Shown here piece after piece: positions 15,301 through 23,610 of a stretch of DNA of 49,430 nucleotides (its first letter is position 1; each line of letters begins with the position of its first letter). This DNA is from Candidatus Poribacteria bacterium. GTDB lineage: Bacteria; Poribacteria; DTPJ01; WJIO01. The notes under the pieces are model-generated. The model made no database searches, was not told where the DNA came from, and saw only the letters and a list, made by a program, of their open reading frames with translations. The position numbers and the translations under genes are program-made. The stretch lies in the NCBI GenBank assembly GCA_014730235.1, contig WJIO01000133.1:1-49430 (forward strand). The letters run 5' to 3'.

Positions 15301-18106
15301 TAGAGAACATAACCTTAAAAGTATTGATGTGGATATACCTTTGAGGCGGATGACAGTATTAACAGGGGTAAGTGGTTCAGGTAAAACATCCCTGGCTCTG
15401 GATACCATATACGCAGAGGGACAGCGGCGATATGTGGAATCCCTGTCCAGCTATGCAAGGCAGTTCCTGGGGCAGATGCCAAAACCCCATGTGGACTATA
15501 TAACAGGTCTGGCCCCTGCGGTGGCTATCGAACAAAAACCAGCCAGCATTAGCCCGCGCTCAACAGTGGGAACAGTTACTGAAATATACGATTACATGCG
15601 GGTATTGTTTGCCCGGATCGGTATACCTCATTGTCACCAGTGTGGTAGGGAGATAAGCACCCAATCCGTCCAGCAGATGGTGGACAGGATCATGGAATCA
15701 CCGGAAGACACCCGGGTGTATGTTATGGCACCAGTAATACTGGATCGGAATGAAGATTATGAGACAGTGCTTAAGAGGGCATACAGTGATGGTTTTGTAA
15801 GAGCCTGGGTGGACGGTAATTTGTTCGATCTACAACAGGATATACAGATTGACAGACGAAGCAAGCACGATGTTGCCATAGTTGTAGATAGGATAGTAAT
15901 AAGGGAAGATAACAGGAGCAGGCTTGCAGAAGCTGTGGAAACAGCGTTATCCGAAGACCACTCGGATCATAAGGTAATTGTTGAGTTCTTTCCGCCTTCA
16001 GGTGTGGATGATCCAAATGATGAACTGCATAGAATAGAAACTTTCAGCGAAGAATTTGCATGTGTCCATTGTGGTATAAGCTTTGATGAAATAACCCCCC
16101 AGAGCTTTTCGTTTAATGCACCCGACGGCATGTGTACCAGATGTAACGGATTAGGAACAGTTCGAGCTGCTGACCCGGAATTGATAGCACCTAATAGTAA
16201 TATTTTTGCTGTTAGGGAAGGCGCATTGCAGCCTCTTGGACATCTGTCGTATAGAAATCCCATATGGGATTATCTTAAAGTTTTAGCTGATCATTACAAA
16301 TTTTCTCTTAATAAGGCTTTTGGAAATCTATCAAAAAAACATCAGGATATTATACTTTATGGAACTGATGAGTATCTGGAACTGAATGGCCTGGAATTCC
16401 GATGGAGAGGTATTGCCAGATCTTTGGAATGGGTTTATGAACGAAGGCGATACCGCAGGGAGATAAGCCAGTTTATGACAGATGTAACCTGTCCTGAATG
16501 TGATGGTGGACGTTTGGTTTCTGAAAGTGTTTCAGTGACTATAAACGATGAATCAATAGTCAGCGTGATTAACATGTCTATTGCTGAAGCAAAAAGATTT
16601 TTTGATAACGTGGAACTTACGGAAAATCAGAAAAAGATCAGCGCGGAAGTCCTTAATGAAATCCGAAGCAGACTTCAGTTTCTTGTGGACGTAGGTCTTG
16701 AATATCTAACCCTGGCCCGTTCTGCCCCGACCCTGTCCGGTGGTGAAGCTGAACGTATAAGACTTGCCAGCCAGTTAGGTTGTGGTCTTGCCGGTGTGCT
16801 TTATGTATTGGATGAACCTACAGTTGGTCTACACCAGAGGGACACCAGCAGGCTGTTAAAGGCCTTAAGAAATTTAAGGGATCTGGGAAACAGCGTGCTG
16901 GTAGTTGAACATGATCGCGATACAATTAACACCGCCGATCATATGCTGGATTTCGGCCCCGGGGCTGGCGTAATGGGTGGTCAGATAGTCGCCCAGGGAA
17001 ATCCTGAGGAGATAAAATCTCAAAATAATTCCCTTACTGCCAGCTATCTTAACGGCAACCTGAATATACATGCGTCTCGATTCAGAAGACCTGCAAATAA
17101 AAAATGGCTTGAAGTTATAGGGGCGCGCCATCACAACTTAAAAAATATTGATGTTAGAATTCCCTTGGGAGTATTTACATGTATAACCGGCGTGTCCGGC
17201 TCCGGCAAAAGTTCACTGGTGAATGATATTATTCATAATTCCCTGGCACATAAGCTGCACAGGGCAAATACAAAACCGGGGAAACATGATGAAATCAAGG
17301 GTATAGAGAATGTAGACAAGGTTATAGATATAGACCAGAAGGCCATTGGGGATACACCCAGGTCAAACCCGGTTACATACATTGATGCTTTTACAGACAT
17401 AAGGCATCTGTATGCAGAATTACCCGATGCTAAAGTCAGGGGTTTCAGCGCCCGGAAATTTAGCTTTAATGTAAAAGGCGGTCAGTGTGATGACTGTGGC
17501 GGTAACGGTTACAAGAGAATTGAAATGCATTTTCTGGCTGACGTATGGATAGAATGTGATACCTGTCATGGAAATCGTTATAAACGGGAGGTGCTGGAAG
17601 TAAAATACAAAGATAAAAGCATCTCTGATGTATTAAACATGACAGCCCGGGAGGCACTGGAACTGTTTGAAAATGTACCAAAGGTAAAAAGACGGCTGCA
17701 AATGCTTTGCGATGTTGGTCTTGATTATATTCAATTGGGACAATCGGCTACAACCCTTTCCGGCGGCGAAGCCCAAAGGGTTAAGCTGGCCAGCGAACTG
17801 GCAAGACCCAGCACCGGCAGAACCCTGTATTTACTGGATGAACCAACAACAGGTCTGCATTTTGCCGATGTTCAGAAATTGCTGGATGTGCTTAATCGGC
17901 TTGTGGATAAGGGTAATACGGTGGTTGTTATTGAGCATAATATGGATGTTATTAAGAATGCAGATTACATAATAGACCTGGGTCCTGAAGGAGGGGAGCA
18001 GGGAGGTTATATAGTAGCTACAGGAACTCCTGAACAGGTGGCAGAAGTAAGGGAATCCCATACAGGTTTATATGTCAGAGAAGCCCTTCAGTTGCAGGAG
18101 GCATAA
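12365..18106 (+). CDS. uvrA: tandem double UvrA (two full excinuclease A subunits fused)
   Basis: A 1913-residue fusion of two complete UvrA proteins, the damage-recognition ATPase of nucleotide excision repair that loads UvrB on DNA. Copy one spans about residues 1-970: Walker A GVSGSGKS at 33-40, zinc motifs CTSCG, CPVCG/CQTC and CSAC, signature LSGGEAQRIRLASQIG, a second Walker A, the CEACKGNG...CEVCNG finger and LSGGEAQRVKLAKEL. Copy two starts near M971 (MTHIKVKGAREHNLKSIDV) and repeats every element over about 943 residues. So four ATPase sites and two full zinc-finger sets are present, against two ATPase sites in a standard UvrA of about 940 residues. Normal UvrA works as a dimer, so this protein may fold as a covalent dimer. 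The start is GTG, with GGAG 8 nt upstream. Confidence 0.95.
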   Translation: MQEEKIIIKGAREHNLRDVNLELPRNKLIVFTGVSGSGKSSLAFDTLYSEGQRRYVESLSAYARQFLGQMERPDVDFIEGLSPAISIEQKTVSRNPRSTVATITEIYDYMRVLYARIGVMHCTSCGREVGTQTVDQIIDRILQLPEGRRIQILAPIAREQKGEYKDDFEAALRSGYTRARIDGRLYELTDNIRLDRQIRHNIEIVVDRIVIRENIRSRLNESVEAALELAEGAIIVNVLEDKKADPPVEEEDILFNKNLVCPVCGISFEELIPQMFSFNSPQGMCQTCKGLGFNMEIDPDLVVPDKSRSINQGAIALIGEPKGLWIKHLMEGLAKHYKFSLDTPWSKLTKTQQKAVLYGTGRKKISFVYTSSDGRKFRRKRKYEGIIPNHERRFNDTNSDGMREHVAKFMGSIPCSACKGNKLRPESLAVTVGDKNIMDIVKLSIDEAADFFDKLPPKLNATQLFIGDELIKEIRGRIEFLLNVGLNYLTLNRTAPTLSGGEAQRIRLASQIGSGLVGVLYILDEPTIGLHSRDNRRLLDALKALRDRGNTVIVVEHDEETMLAGDMIVDFGPGPGVKGGYIVAHGTPYEISQNGKSVTGKYLSGQLMIDIPDKRRPINGEWITVKGARHNNLKDIDVKIPLGVFTCVTGVSGSGKSSLVNDILHKTLARDLMRAYANPGEHDSIEGMELLNKVIDIDQSPIGRTPRSNPATYVKLFDVIRDLFSKLPESQVRGYKPGRFSFNVKGGRCEACKGNGMKEIKMHFLPDVWVKCEVCNGMRYNNETLQIKFKGKNISQVLDMDVQEALEHFENVPKASRIIQTLHDVGLDYIKLGQPAPTLSGGEAQRVKLAKELCRVATGKTIYILDEPTTGMHFADTQKLLDVLNRLVDAGNTVVVIEHNMEVIKTADYIIDLGPEGGEGGGWVVAEGTPEEMAQRDDSYTGKVLREVLSNGGKKQLPEESYLDQTPNKPMTHIKVKGAREHNLKSIDVDIPLRRMTVLTGVSGSGKTSLALDTIYAEGQRRYVESLSSYARQFLGQMPKPHVDYITGLAPAVAIEQKPASISPRSTVGTVTEIYDYMRVLFARIGIPHCHQCGREISTQSVQQMVDRIMESPEDTRVYVMAPVILDRNEDYETVLKRAYSDGFVRAWVDGNLFDLQQDIQIDRRSKHDVAIVVDRIVIREDNRSRLAEAVETALSEDHSDHKVIVEFFPPSGVDDPNDELHRIETFSEEFACVHCGISFDEITPQSFSFNAPDGMCTRCNGLGTVRAADPELIAPNSNIFAVREGALQPLGHLSYRNPIWDYLKVLADHYKFSLNKAFGNLSKKHQDIILYGTDEYLELNGLEFRWRGIARSLEWVYERRRYRREISQFMTDVTCPECDGGRLVSESVSVTINDESIVSVINMSIAEAKRFFDNVELTENQKKISAEVLNEIRSRLQFLVDVGLEYLTLARSAPTLSGGEAERIRLASQLGCGLAGVLYVLDEPTVGLHQRDTSRLLKALRNLRDLGNSVLVVEHDRDTINTADHMLDFGPGAGVMGGQIVAQGNPEEIKSQNNSLTASYLNGNLNIHASRFRRPANKKWLEVIGARHHNLKNIDVRIPLGVFTCITGVSGSGKSSLVNDIIHNSLAHKLHRANTKPGKHDEIKGIENVDKVIDIDQKAIGDTPRSNPVTYIDAFTDIRHLYAELPDAKVRGFSARKFSFNVKGGQCDDCGGNGYKRIEMHFLADVWIECDTCHGNRYKREVLEVKYKDKSISDVLNMTAREALELFENVPKVKRRLQMLCDVGLDYIQLGQSATTLSGGEAQRVKLASELARPSTGRTLYLLDEPTTGLHFADVQKLLDVLNRLVDKGNTVVVIEHNMDVIKNADYIIDLGPEGGEQGGYIVATGTPEQVAEVRESHTGLYVREALQLQEA

Positions 18107-18111
18107 GTTAG

Positions 18112-19218
18112 ATGATCGGGAATTTTGAATGGACGCAGGAAAGGTTCGATACCAGCTTAACCAGTCGATGCTGGTGGTATACACCTTATGATATAGAAGC
18201 AGAAAGCCGCTGGAAGCTGGTATTCAAGGACAATGAATTTAAAGAATTAGTATATATGGAAAGTCAACTGGAAAGCATACCAACATGGGTAGAAAAGATA
18301 ATAAACAGAATTTGTTATATTCCCCCATGTGGTCACTATATGTTTCCGGAACCATTTCTTCAGGTAATAAACCTGATAGGTTCATCTGATCTTTCTGTAA
18401 TAGAAAAATCCTATCCTCATACATGCTACTGTGTTAAGCATAATCGCAAAGAGGCAGCTATGGATTACTGCCTTTGCCTTGATGCATGGCTTGCTAATAC
18501 GTCCTCAGACATCCCGGCTCGAGAACTGGAAGCATTGGGTTTTAGGAAAATTGATTGGTATTCCGTTTGTAATGACTTGTGGGAAACGTTGGGAGAACAT
18601 ACTCTAAAAAAAGAGCTTTTAATTGAATTGACACTGCATGTTATAAGACATGCGATTAAAGCATCCTCATGGGATGATGATAAAGCTACCAATTTTGGCA
18701 GAGATGAATATCTGGGTGATTTTTACATGGACTCAAAAGGCTGTGCAGTATTTAAACAATGGAACTCACCTCGGCTAAAAAATATAGAATCAAGACTCTC
18801 AGAATTATGTCCTGAATGGAGAAATATAGTTACTGTGGATTATGGATTCTGGTGGCTTTGTGCCCCAAAGGTCTTTCGTTTTCTTGAAAGAAATCTATGG
18901 GCTATTGGAAAAATGAAGCCATTAAAACCGGATGAAAAAGTTCCCGGCTTCCTCAGATGTGAGGATACCTATCCTGATCAGGATAAAGCCGCTCTCTGGT
19001 ATAGAGAGTTTTATTCGGCTCTTAATAGCTGGTGGGAAGGTAAAAATACCACAAAAGACATCTCACAGCGATTGGGAGAACCAACTCCAACAAAGAAATG
19101 GCTTGTAAGGTTGTTTAGACACAAGCTAAGGTTGTTAGAGCTTAATGGAGAAGAATTCGCCAGTTTAATTAACCCAGAAAATACCCACAGAAAAGGCTCA
19201 AAACCATTAGTTATTTAG
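18112..19218 (+). CDS. uncharacterised Trp/Cys-rich protein
   Basis: A 368-residue soluble protein I do not recognise. It has no signal peptide or membrane segment. It is unusually rich in tryptophan (for example RCWWYTPYDIE, DYGFWWLCAP, ALNSWWEGK) and has scattered cysteines (RICYIPPCGHY, HTCYCVKHN, DYCLCLDAW). The CxxxxPCGH and CYC/CLC pairs could bind metal but match no motif I know. The C-terminal part (KKWLVRLFRHKLRLLEL) is basic and amphipathic. It begins 5 nt after the uvrA stop, using the AGGAGG at the end of uvrA, so it is co-transcribed and probably translationally coupled with uvrA. A link to DNA repair is possible only by that context. Confidence 0.7.
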   Translation: MIGNFEWTQERFDTSLTSRCWWYTPYDIEAESRWKLVFKDNEFKELVYMESQLESIPTWVEKIINRICYIPPCGHYMFPEPFLQVINLIGSSDLSVIEKSYPHTCYCVKHNRKEAAMDYCLCLDAWLANTSSDIPARELEALGFRKIDWYSVCNDLWETLGEHTLKKELLIELTLHVIRHAIKASSWDDDKATNFGRDEYLGDFYMDSKGCAVFKQWNSPRLKNIESRLSELCPEWRNIVTVDYGFWWLCAPKVFRFLERNLWAIGKMKPLKPDEKVPGFLRCEDTYPDQDKAALWYREFYSALNSWWEGKNTTKDISQRLGEPTPTKKWLVRLFRHKLRLLELNGEEFASLINPENTHRKGSKPLVI

Positions 19219-19243
19219 AGCCAATACCACAGGGAGTTTAAAA

Positions 19244-19507
19244 ATGTCTAAGCTTTATTTCAACAAAGCATCAATTTCCCCAAACCATCGCTTGCTCAAT
19301 ATACTTATATCATTAGTAGAAAAGGGCATTGCCAAAATCGAAAGGCAGCACAGTTTTCGTGAGCTATACGACATAGAAATCCTGGGTATAACAATATACT
19401 ACAGGAAAAACTGGCGATATGATAAATCAAACGATGAAAATTCAATGAAAGAGCGGGAGAAAATAAAATATAATAAAAAACGTGCTCTGGAAGCTGCCAA
19501 GATCTAA
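19244..19507 (+). CDS. small uncharacterised basic protein
   Basis: An 87-residue, lysine- and arginine-rich protein with no recognised family. The first half (LLNILISLVEKGIAKIERQHSFRELYDIEIL) looks helical; the last third is a charged stretch (KEREKIKYNKKRALEAAKI) that could be a helix or nucleic-acid contact. GGGAG precedes the ATG at good spacing, 25 nt after the 368-residue gene, so it is probably the third gene of the uvrA operon. Its 3' end overlaps by 4 nt the end of the convergent sugar isomerase gene. Being a real gene rests on the ribosome binding site and position only. Confidence 0.5.
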   Translation: MSKLYFNKASISPNHRLLNILISLVEKGIAKIERQHSFRELYDIEILGITIYYRKNWRYDKSNDENSMKEREKIKYNKKRALEAAKI

Positions 19508-20286
19508 TCTTCTCCCCACATTTCCAGAAGCTTATCACGACTGGCCAAAAGGTATCTCTTATCTCTGGAGAATACTTCAAGGGTAATAGTGCCGTCATAA
19601 CCGGATTTCTTGAGTGCTGAAATCATTTTGTTCCATGGTATAAGTCCAGCACCTAGAGGCAAATGCAGGTCAGCGTTTCCTGATTTATTATCAGACATGT
19701 GAACATGTTCCAGCCTGTCGGCAAAGTTTTCCAGTAATTCTGGTGTTTTATTCTTTTCCGTATTAAGATTAGCATGCCCTACATCCAGGTGAAAGCCAAC
19801 ACCATCTACTGATTCAAATAGTCTATTAAAATCTTTAACTGAATTAAAAATCCTGAGAGAATTTTCCAGAATTAACTTCAATCCAAAATTGGAAGCTTCT
19901 TTTTCTATACGTTCAATAGCCTTTATATTTCTTACAATCGCCCGTTCCTTGCTAAGTATACCCGCCGCTAATTCATCCGGATGAAGATTTACCTTTTGTA
20001 CTTCCAGCATCTGAAAAACAATGAAACACCTCCGTAATTCATCCACAGCCAGGTCTGCAAATCTCTGATAAGGTGATGCAATGGGAAGGTAATAAGCCGT
20101 ATGACCGATAACATCAAGCCTATATTTATTGAGTAAATCTCTGACACTTTCTACGTCAACTTCCTCAGCAAGTGCTCCGGGTGGTTCCAGAGTTAGGTCA
20201 ATGAAATCAAAGTTATTTTCACCGATCCATTGTATTTCCCTGAGCAAATTTTTCATCGGGTTGTTCATCGCTCCGATTTTTATCAA
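19504..20286 (-). CDS. sugar phosphate isomerase/epimerase (AP_endonuc_2 family)
   Basis: A 260-residue xylose-isomerase-like TIM barrel. Barrel landmarks in order: IKIGAMNNP (strand 1), FDFIDLTLEPPG, LDVIGHTAYYLP, VQKVNLHPDE, LKLILENSL with a likely metal-binding glutamate, VGFHLDVGHAN with D and H ligands, LEHVHMSDN and DGTITLEVF. These are the usual metal ligands of the family. It may epimerise or isomerise a sugar or inositol derivative. The start is TTG; I keep it because an ATG start further in would lose the first barrel strand. It lies 14 nt downstream of an MFS transporter gene on the same strand, so the pair may import and process one compound. Confidence 0.8.
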   Translation of the reverse strand: MIKIGAMNNPMKNLLREIQWIGENNFDFIDLTLEPPGALAEEVDVESVRDLLNKYRLDVIGHTAYYLPIASPYQRFADLAVDELRRCFIVFQMLEVQKVNLHPDELAAGILSKERAIVRNIKAIERIEKEASNFGLKLILENSLRIFNSVKDFNRLFESVDGVGFHLDVGHANLNTEKNKTPELLENFADRLEHVHMSDNKSGNADLHLPLGAGLIPWNKMISALKKSGYDGTITLEVFSRDKRYLLASRDKLLEMWGED

Positions 20287-20300
20287 TTTATTCCCGCTTT

Positions 20301-21464
20301 CTAATTTTGAGATGTTTCATCATCCCTTTGAGTTTTGAGATATTGGACAAGAACTAAAGAAATAACGGCCACGGCAGAACCTATAAAGAATATCGTTTCA
20401 TAACTGCCAATTGCCTCCCATAGAAGTCCACCAGTCACTGGAACCAGAACAGATGCCACATGATCCATAGTTACTCCCATGGATAGAGTAGGTCTTATAT
20501 CTTCCTGAGGGGCAATTCTATTTAGGTAAGTTGTTACCGCTATACTGAACATAAAGACCAGATTGTCCAGGCAGTAAAGCACATATAGAGCCATACGATT
20601 ATGAATCAGTCCGTATCCAAGGAAAATCAATGCCAGACAGGAATAGCATATAGAGAGGGACTTACGTTCACCTATAGTATCTACTATCCGACCGACAACT
20701 GGTGCAAATATAAGGATTACTACTTTGTTTACTGCCATCAGTCTTCCAACGATATTAACCCTTGTTTCATAAACCCGAACCAGGGTAAAAATGGCAAAAG
20801 TTCCGAATATCTGCTTTCGACAGCCCTGTAAAAACATCAGTGCATAATAAAGGCTGTATTTACGCCGCATAACCAGACGGGGCATTTTTGTATGGATCTT
20901 CTCCCGGGATACGGAAAATATGATAAAAGCCGCAGTGGCAATAACAAAACCAGAAACAATAAACATGGTTCTTATTATTCCGTGAGTGCCTATGAATGAA
21001 ATAATAAGCATACCCAAAAGTGCAGCCGCATTGGATATACGCCGCATTTGCCCTAGCCTTTGGCCCTTGCGTTCATCTTTAGTTAGACTTAACACCATAG
21101 CTGGCTGAAGCGGTGCCCAGCAGTGAAATCCCACACTCCAGAACACAGCCCAGAAAGTCAGGGCCGTAACAGTATGCACTTGAGAAAGAGCACCAATACC
21201 CACAGCCATTATTAGAAGAACAACGCCGCTTAAAACAGGACTGGGAATCTGCATGGTAAGGGCGGCAATAAATGCGGATAAAAATCCCGGTGATTCCCTT
21301 ATGGATTCCACAATGCCCAATTGTGTTGGCTCAATACCGATCTCATCAGCCACAAAGCTGTTGTAGATGGACATATAAATACCCATAAAACCGATATTGA
21401 GAACAAATACAGCAACCGCGACCATTATTAAATCCCGGCCCCAATCGGATTTCCGCTTCTGCAT
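20301..21464 (-). CDS. MFS transporter
   Basis: A 387-residue major facilitator protein with about 12 hydrophobic helices. It begins with DLIMVAVAVFVLNIGFMGIY; a charged central segment after helix 6 (REKIHTKMPRLVMRRKYS) divides the two halves; the second half has IVGRLMAVNKVVILIFAPVVGRIVDTIGERKSL, a variant of the MFS motif A. GGCAGGAAA is placed well for the ATG. It is followed after 14 nt by a sugar phosphate isomerase/epimerase gene, which suggests a carbohydrate substrate. The direction of transport is not predictable. Confidence 0.85.
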   Translation of the reverse strand: MQKRKSDWGRDLIMVAVAVFVLNIGFMGIYMSIYNSFVADEIGIEPTQLGIVESIRESPGFLSAFIAALTMQIPSPVLSGVVLLIMAVGIGALSQVHTVTALTFWAVFWSVGFHCWAPLQPAMVLSLTKDERKGQRLGQMRRISNAAALLGMLIISFIGTHGIIRTMFIVSGFVIATAAFIIFSVSREKIHTKMPRLVMRRKYSLYYALMFLQGCRKQIFGTFAIFTLVRVYETRVNIVGRLMAVNKVVILIFAPVVGRIVDTIGERKSLSICYSCLALIFLGYGLIHNRMALYVLYCLDNLVFMFSIAVTTYLNRIAPQEDIRPTLSMGVTMDHVASVLVPVTGGLLWEAIGSYETIFFIGSAVAVISLVLVQYLKTQRDDETSQN

Positions 21465-21487
21465 ATTTTCCTGCCCTTTCTAAAAAA

Positions 21488-22420
21488 TTAAATACTCCAA
21501 ACCAAAACATGGCTCATAAGTTTGCTGTGTCTGCGTATTTTAAAATCAGCATCAAGCTGAAAATTTGCATACTTCATCTTTTCCAATATCTGATCGTGCA
21601 TGTCCGCCGCTATAAAAAGCACAATCTTTCCCGGAGACTTAACCACCCTCTGCAATTCGCTTATGGAGTCTAATACATCCTGTCGGTATTTTATGTCAAA
21701 AGGTGGTTCTGTTATAATACTATCAAAGGTTTTATCCCTGAAGGGCAGTTTACGAGCATCGGCAATAGCAAGTTGATTATCTGAAAAATCCGCAAGACCT
21801 GGACGCAGGGATTTATCAATTTCTGTAGCATGCACTTTAAATCCACGTTCAACACACTCTATAACCAACCCACCCAGACCAGCAAAGGGATCCAAAATAA
21901 CCTCTTTACCCTGTAGTCTGGCGATATTTAATATGAATTTGGCATCGTTAGGGGAGACACCTCTTCTTTTGCGGTGACCTTTTACTTCACTGACAGAACC
22001 ATCCTGTTCCAGTAAAAAAGTTCTCCTGTCCGGGGCATTTTCCAGAATTTTATCCTCATCCTGTCTGTAAACTTCCGTAAGGAGTATTTTATTATCACCT
22101 TTCCTTATCCATCCCAGAGCCCATCTGCCTGTTCTGTATGAATAAAGCGCCGCTCCCCTGTAAGGTTCTTCATAAACCCTGGTAATTCCCATTGTATAAC
22201 CGAGCTTTTCCGCTTTCTTTCTTACTATTTCAGGGGGATACTTTATCTTTATATCCATCCTCATACGTCCAGGATATTCCCAGATAAATTCCGTATCATT
22301 TTCACCAAAGACACTGAGAAATTCAGCTTTTGCCGTCTCGTATTCTATCCCGCATCCACCCTTTTTAGTCCTGAAGAAAACCTGATACCTGTATACATTT
22401 TTATAATCCGGGTTTTCCAT
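21488..22420 (-). CDS. class I methyltransferase, TRM11/UPF0020-like
   Basis: A 310-residue predicted N-methyltransferase. The C-terminal half holds SAM motif I as VILDPFAGLGGLVIECVERG, an acidic ribose-binding strand (KVHATEID), a motif ADARKLPFRDKTFDSIITEPPF with the catalytic EPPF box (the [DNS]PP[YF] type of amino-methyltransferases), and a closing IVLFIAADMHDQILEKM. This resembles tRNA guanine-N2 methylases of the Trm11/Trm14 group. The N-terminal 140 residues are not clearly a THUMP domain and may bind substrate. It starts 7 nt after the pheA stop and has no ribosome binding site of its own, so it is probably coupled to pheA. The substrate, RNA or DNA, is uncertain. Confidence 0.7.
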   Translation of the reverse strand: MENPDYKNVYRYQVFFRTKKGGCGIEYETAKAEFLSVFGENDTEFIWEYPGRMRMDIKIKYPPEIVRKKAEKLGYTMGITRVYEEPYRGAALYSYRTGRWALGWIRKGDNKILLTEVYRQDEDKILENAPDRRTFLLEQDGSVSEVKGHRKRRGVSPNDAKFILNIARLQGKEVILDPFAGLGGLVIECVERGFKVHATEIDKSLRPGLADFSDNQLAIADARKLPFRDKTFDSIITEPPFDIKYRQDVLDSISELQRVVKSPGKIVLFIAADMHDQILEKMKYANFQLDADFKIRRHSKLMSHVLVWSI

Positions 22421-22427
22421 GACTATT

Positions 22428-23498
22428 TTATATACGTCTTTTCGCTTTAGGATATGATCCCAGCGTCTTTACAAGGATGGAATGTTTCTCAAGCTCAGTA
22501 AGGGCGGTTTTTACCGGAAGGTCTTCCATGTGACCTTCAACGTCCACAAAGAAAGTATACTCCCAGGCTTTCATGCCAGATGGACGCAGTTGTATATTGG
22601 TTAAATTTAAACCATATAGGGCCAGCAATGTTAATGCTCTGGCCAATGCACCAGCTTCGTGTTTAACCGAAAACAGTATTGAAGTTTTATCATCCCCTGT
22701 AGGCTGGCTGTGATGATGACCTATAACAAGGAATCGGGTTGTATTATTGGACATATCCTGAATTTGTTCTGCCAGTATATTCAGACCATACATATCAGCC
22801 GCCAGACGGCTTCCAATAGCTGCTATACGTTTTTCCCTCACTGCCAGCTTAGCCGCTTCCGCGCTGCTGGATGCAGCAACTATTCTGGCATTTCGCAGAT
22901 TTGCCTGAAGCCAGTTCTTGCATTGGGCCAAGACCTGGGGATGGGAATAGACTTCTTCAATTTCATTTACAGAACAGTTGGCCAGGAGATAGTGGGATAT
23001 CTGAACCATTACCTCGGAACAGATCAATAGGTTTGACTTAACAAAGGCATCTAGGGTAGGATTTACAGCACCTTCGGTGGAATTTTCGATGGCCAGTATT
23101 CCGTAATCAGCCCGATGGGTCTCCACTTCCCTGAACACATCACCCTGACTGCTTACGGGTTTGAGTTCCACAGATGAACCAAAGTGCTTTATGGCTGCTA
23201 TGTGGGTATGAGATGCCTTCGGGCCGAGATATGCCACTGTTAAAAGTTTTTCCAGGGAACGACACGCTGAAATGATCTCGTTATAAACAGCGTCCAGAGC
23301 TTTGTTGGGAAAATTACCCTGATTAAGGGATATAAGCCTATCCACAACTTCCTGCTCTCTGACCGGATCGTGGTAATTCATACCGGTTTTAGTTTTCAGT
23401 TTACCTATATCCAGCACGATTTCCGTTCTCTGGTTCAGGAGGTCTAGGATCTGCTCATCAATTTTATCTATTTTCTTTCTCAGTTCACTTAAATCCAC
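22428..23498 (-). CDS. pheA: bifunctional chorismate mutase/prephenate dehydratase (P-protein)
   Basis: A 356-residue enzyme making phenylpyruvate from chorismate in phenylalanine synthesis. Residues 1-85 are an AroQ chorismate mutase (LRKKIDKIDEQILDLLNQRTEIV...). Residues about 87-265 are prephenate dehydratase (VAYLGPKASHTHIAA, ENSTEGAVNPTLD, SHPQVLAQC, and the TRF motif in NTTRFLVIG). Residues about 275-350 are the regulatory ACT domain. In that domain the Phe-binding ESRP motif reads QLRP and the GALV motif reads GALA, so feedback inhibition may be altered. The start is GTG with AGGAAA upstream. A dispersed repeat lies close upstream at 23517. Downstream it is coupled to the methyltransferase gene. 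Confidence 0.95.
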   Translation of the reverse strand: MDLSELRKKIDKIDEQILDLLNQRTEIVLDIGKLKTKTGMNYHDPVREQEVVDRLISLNQGNFPNKALDAVYNEIISACRSLEKLLTVAYLGPKASHTHIAAIKHFGSSVELKPVSSQGDVFREVETHRADYGILAIENSTEGAVNPTLDAFVKSNLLICSEVMVQISHYLLANCSVNEIEEVYSHPQVLAQCKNWLQANLRNARIVAASSSAEAAKLAVREKRIAAIGSRLAADMYGLNILAEQIQDMSNNTTRFLVIGHHHSQPTGDDKTSILFSVKHEAGALARALTLLALYGLNLTNIQLRPSGMKAWEYTFFVDVEGHMEDLPVKTALTELEKHSILVKTLGSYPKAKRRI

Positions 23499-23516
23499 AG
23501 TTCTTTTTTCCTAACT

Positions 23517-23610
23517 ATAATCGTTAAAAATAAATTTAGTTGTCATTCCTGCGAAAGCAGGAATGACAAGCTGAGAGAATTTTCAATTATAATTACACTA
23601 TAAATTAAAA
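23517..23610. repeat. dispersed MITE copy 5 (decayed ends)
   Basis: The core GTCATTCCTGCG...GCAGGAATGAC is at 23542-23567, followed by the A-type arm. The left arm (TAATCGTTAAAAAT) is the C type also found in copies 8 and 11. The right terminal repeat has decayed. It fills the 99-bp gap upstream of pheA. Confidence 0.65.

Noticed and set aside
23542-23567. GTCATTCCTGC...GCAGGAATGAC hairpins as ordinary terminators.
   Set aside because: The same hairpin recurs with conserved arms and ends and with target duplications, also upstream of genes, so it is part of a mobile element.
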